A stretch of DNA of 6,986 nt from SZUA-448 sp964602475 (GTDB lineage Bacteria > Bacillota > Clostridia > Lachnospirales > Lachnospiraceae), in NCBI GenBank assembly GCA_964602475.1, contig CAZRRN010000085.1, positions 1 through 6,986 on the forward strand. Direction: 5' to 3'. The stretch's first letter is position 1. Each line of letters starts with the position of its first letter. Positions 6,399 through 6,986 of the stretch are shown in pieces. The notes under the pieces are model-generated. The model was given only the letters and a program-made list of their open reading frames with translations, made no database searches and was not told the DNA's origin. A program made the position numbers and the translations under genes.

Positions 6399-6427
6399 AT
6401 CTTATCACTTTTCGATTTATTTGTAAA
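6399..6427 (-). promoter_or_regulatory. Predicted sigma-A promoter for the regulator-ftsEX operon
   Basis: On the minus strand the -35 TTTACA (6427-6422, 5 of 6 consensus) is followed after 17 nt by TAAGAT (6404-6399, 4 of 6), which is preceded by TGA and so has an extended -10. The region is strongly AT-rich and lies between the ugpC terminator and the regulator ATG. A second, perfect -10 hexamer TATAAT (6437-6432) lies just upstream but has no convincing -35. Confidence 0.72.
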
Positions 6428-6433
6428 ACAAAT
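6419..6433. promoter_or_regulatory. Inverted repeat overlapping the -35 box of the regulator promoter
   Basis: The repeat is ATTTGT, 3 nt, ACAAAT, a perfect 6-bp dyad. The -35 hexamer lies within it. Its size and place fit a binding site for a dimeric helix-turn-helix protein, and the regulator encoded just downstream is the first candidate. No protein-site link can be proved from sequence. Confidence 0.45.
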
Positions 6434-6500
6434 TATAGACTCTTTCTGTGTCCTTTTTATGTCTGTTTTCTTTCTTCAGGACGAATTGAAAACATTCTGT

Positions 6501-6530
6501 AAATTAAAAGAGGATGCATAAGGCATCCTC
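6501..6530 (-). terminator. Intrinsic terminator after the sugar ABC ATPase gene
   Basis: The minus strand shows GAGGATGC (6530-6523), a 5-nt loop CTTAT and GCATCCTC (6517-6510), an 8-bp perfect stem, followed at once by TTTTAATTT (6509-6501). It begins about 21 nt after the stop codon. The hairpin is a textbook Rho-independent terminator for minus-strand transcription and isolates ugpC from the regulator operon. Confidence 0.93.
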
Positions 6531-6551
6531 CTGTAAATCATATGTTTTGGA

Positions 6552-6986
6552 TTAGTGAGTAATATTAAGCTCGCTTTCCTTATCAAAAATATGCATCTTG
6601 GAAAGATCAAAAGCAACCTTGATCTCATCGCCCGGACGAGCAGTTGTACGCGGGTTAACACGTGCAGTAACATCAAACTGGTCAATCTGTACATACAGGA
6701 ATACTTCTGCTCCAAGAAGCTCATATACACGAACTGTTGCGTTCAATGTGCTTTCCGGAGAGCTGCTGATGAACATTTCCTCATCCTTTACATCCTCAGG
6801 ACGGATACCAAGAATAACATTCTTTTCAACATAGCCGCCGTCAACCAGCTTCTTTGCTTTTGCTTCCGGAACCTTGATAGAGTTAGAACCGAAGAGAAGC
6901 ATAACATCATTGCCGTTCTGCACAACCTTGCTCTCGATAAAGTTCATCTGCGGAGATCCCATGAATCCTGCAACGAACAGGCTGCA
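6552..6986 (-). CDS. ugpC: Sugar ABC transporter ATP-binding protein, UgpC/MsmK/MsmX type, C-terminal part
   Basis: The last 144 residues are visible; the ATPase domain is off the right edge. These proteins energise carbohydrate ABC importers from the cytoplasmic side, and in Bacillota one copy (MsmX/MsmK) often serves several importers. The visible part begins at the end of the nucleotide-binding domain with LFVAGFMGSPQMNF (residues 3-16), a signature of this group, and continues with the regulatory TOBE/OB domain, including GIRPEDV (60-66), ELLGAEVFLYV and the closing FDLSKMHIFDKESE. The frame is open to the window edge, so the ATG at 6962 is an internal Met, not the start. The gene is followed directly by a strong terminator with no permease gene, which fits a stand-alone multitask ATPase, although what lies upstream is unknown. 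The exact subgroup (UgpC versus MsmX) cannot be fixed from this half. Confidence 0.92.
   Translation of the reverse strand, partial: CSLFVAGFMGSPQMNFIESKVVQNGNDVMLLFGSNSIKVPEAKAKKLVDGGYVEKNVILGIRPEDVKDEEMFISSSPESTLNATVRVYELLGAEVFLYVQIDQFDVTARVNPRTTARPGDEIKVAFDLSKMHIFDKESELNITH

Noticed and set aside
6432..6437. Perfect TATAAT as a main promoter of the regulator
   Set aside because: No acceptable -35 at 16 to 18 nt upstream; the TTTACA-17-TAAGAT pair with extended -10 is better supported. It is kept only as an alternative.
1..6986. Mobile element, CRISPR array, toxin-antitoxin pair or phage genes
   Set aside because: No spaced repeats, transposase, integrase or small toxin-like genes were seen; all coding space is taken by seven core-type genes on one strand.

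Overview
The window looks like a chromosomal segment from a low-to-mid GC Bacillota, most likely a Lachnospiraceae-type gut Clostridia. This is inferred from the protein flavour (UgpC/MsmX-like ATPase, PucR/CdaR regulator, UPF0735 ACT protein beside homoserine dehydrogenase), strong GGAGG-type ribosome binding sites and frequent TTG starts. All seven recognisable genes lie on the minus strand, so transcription runs from high to low coordinates. I see no mobile element, CRISPR array, tRNA, rRNA or defence system, and no gene-free stretch longer than about 300 bases.

In transcription order, the right edge (6986-6552) carries the C-terminal part of a sugar ABC transporter ATPase of the UgpC/MsmK/MsmX group, closed by a clear intrinsic terminator (6530-6501). 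A short intergenic region holds a good sigma-A promoter (6427-6399) with two perfect dyads, one over the -35 box and one over the predicted start site. From there a tight gene block reads: PucR/CdaR-type regulator (6362-5274), ftsE (5256-4516), ftsX (4523-3612), a secreted coiled-coil M23 metallopeptidase (3598-2186) and an S41 C-terminal processing protease (2158-869). An intrinsic terminator follows (847-801). Gaps are 17 nt, an 8-nt overlap, 13 nt and 27 nt, consistent with a single transcript.

FtsEX is an ABC-like membrane complex that, in the bacteria where it has been studied, switches on a cell-wall hydrolase outside the membrane. The next gene encodes the obvious partner: a signal peptide, a long coiled coil resembling the PcsB/CwlO/EnvC N-terminus, a roughly 65-residue E/R/K-rich helix and an M23 domain that keeps its metal ligands. 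The S41 protease may process or destroy that hydrolase or another envelope protein. The module is therefore best read as a peptidoglycan-remodelling operon headed by a transcription factor.

The left part is a separate amino-acid unit with its own extended -10 promoter (752-724): a UPF0735/PheB-type ACT-domain protein (658-218) followed by the first 58 codons of homoserine dehydrogenase (174-1, running off the edge). Its leader contains a GC-rich hairpin, and its promoter carries two AGTACT hexamers, so regulation of this unit, possibly by its own first gene product, is plausible.
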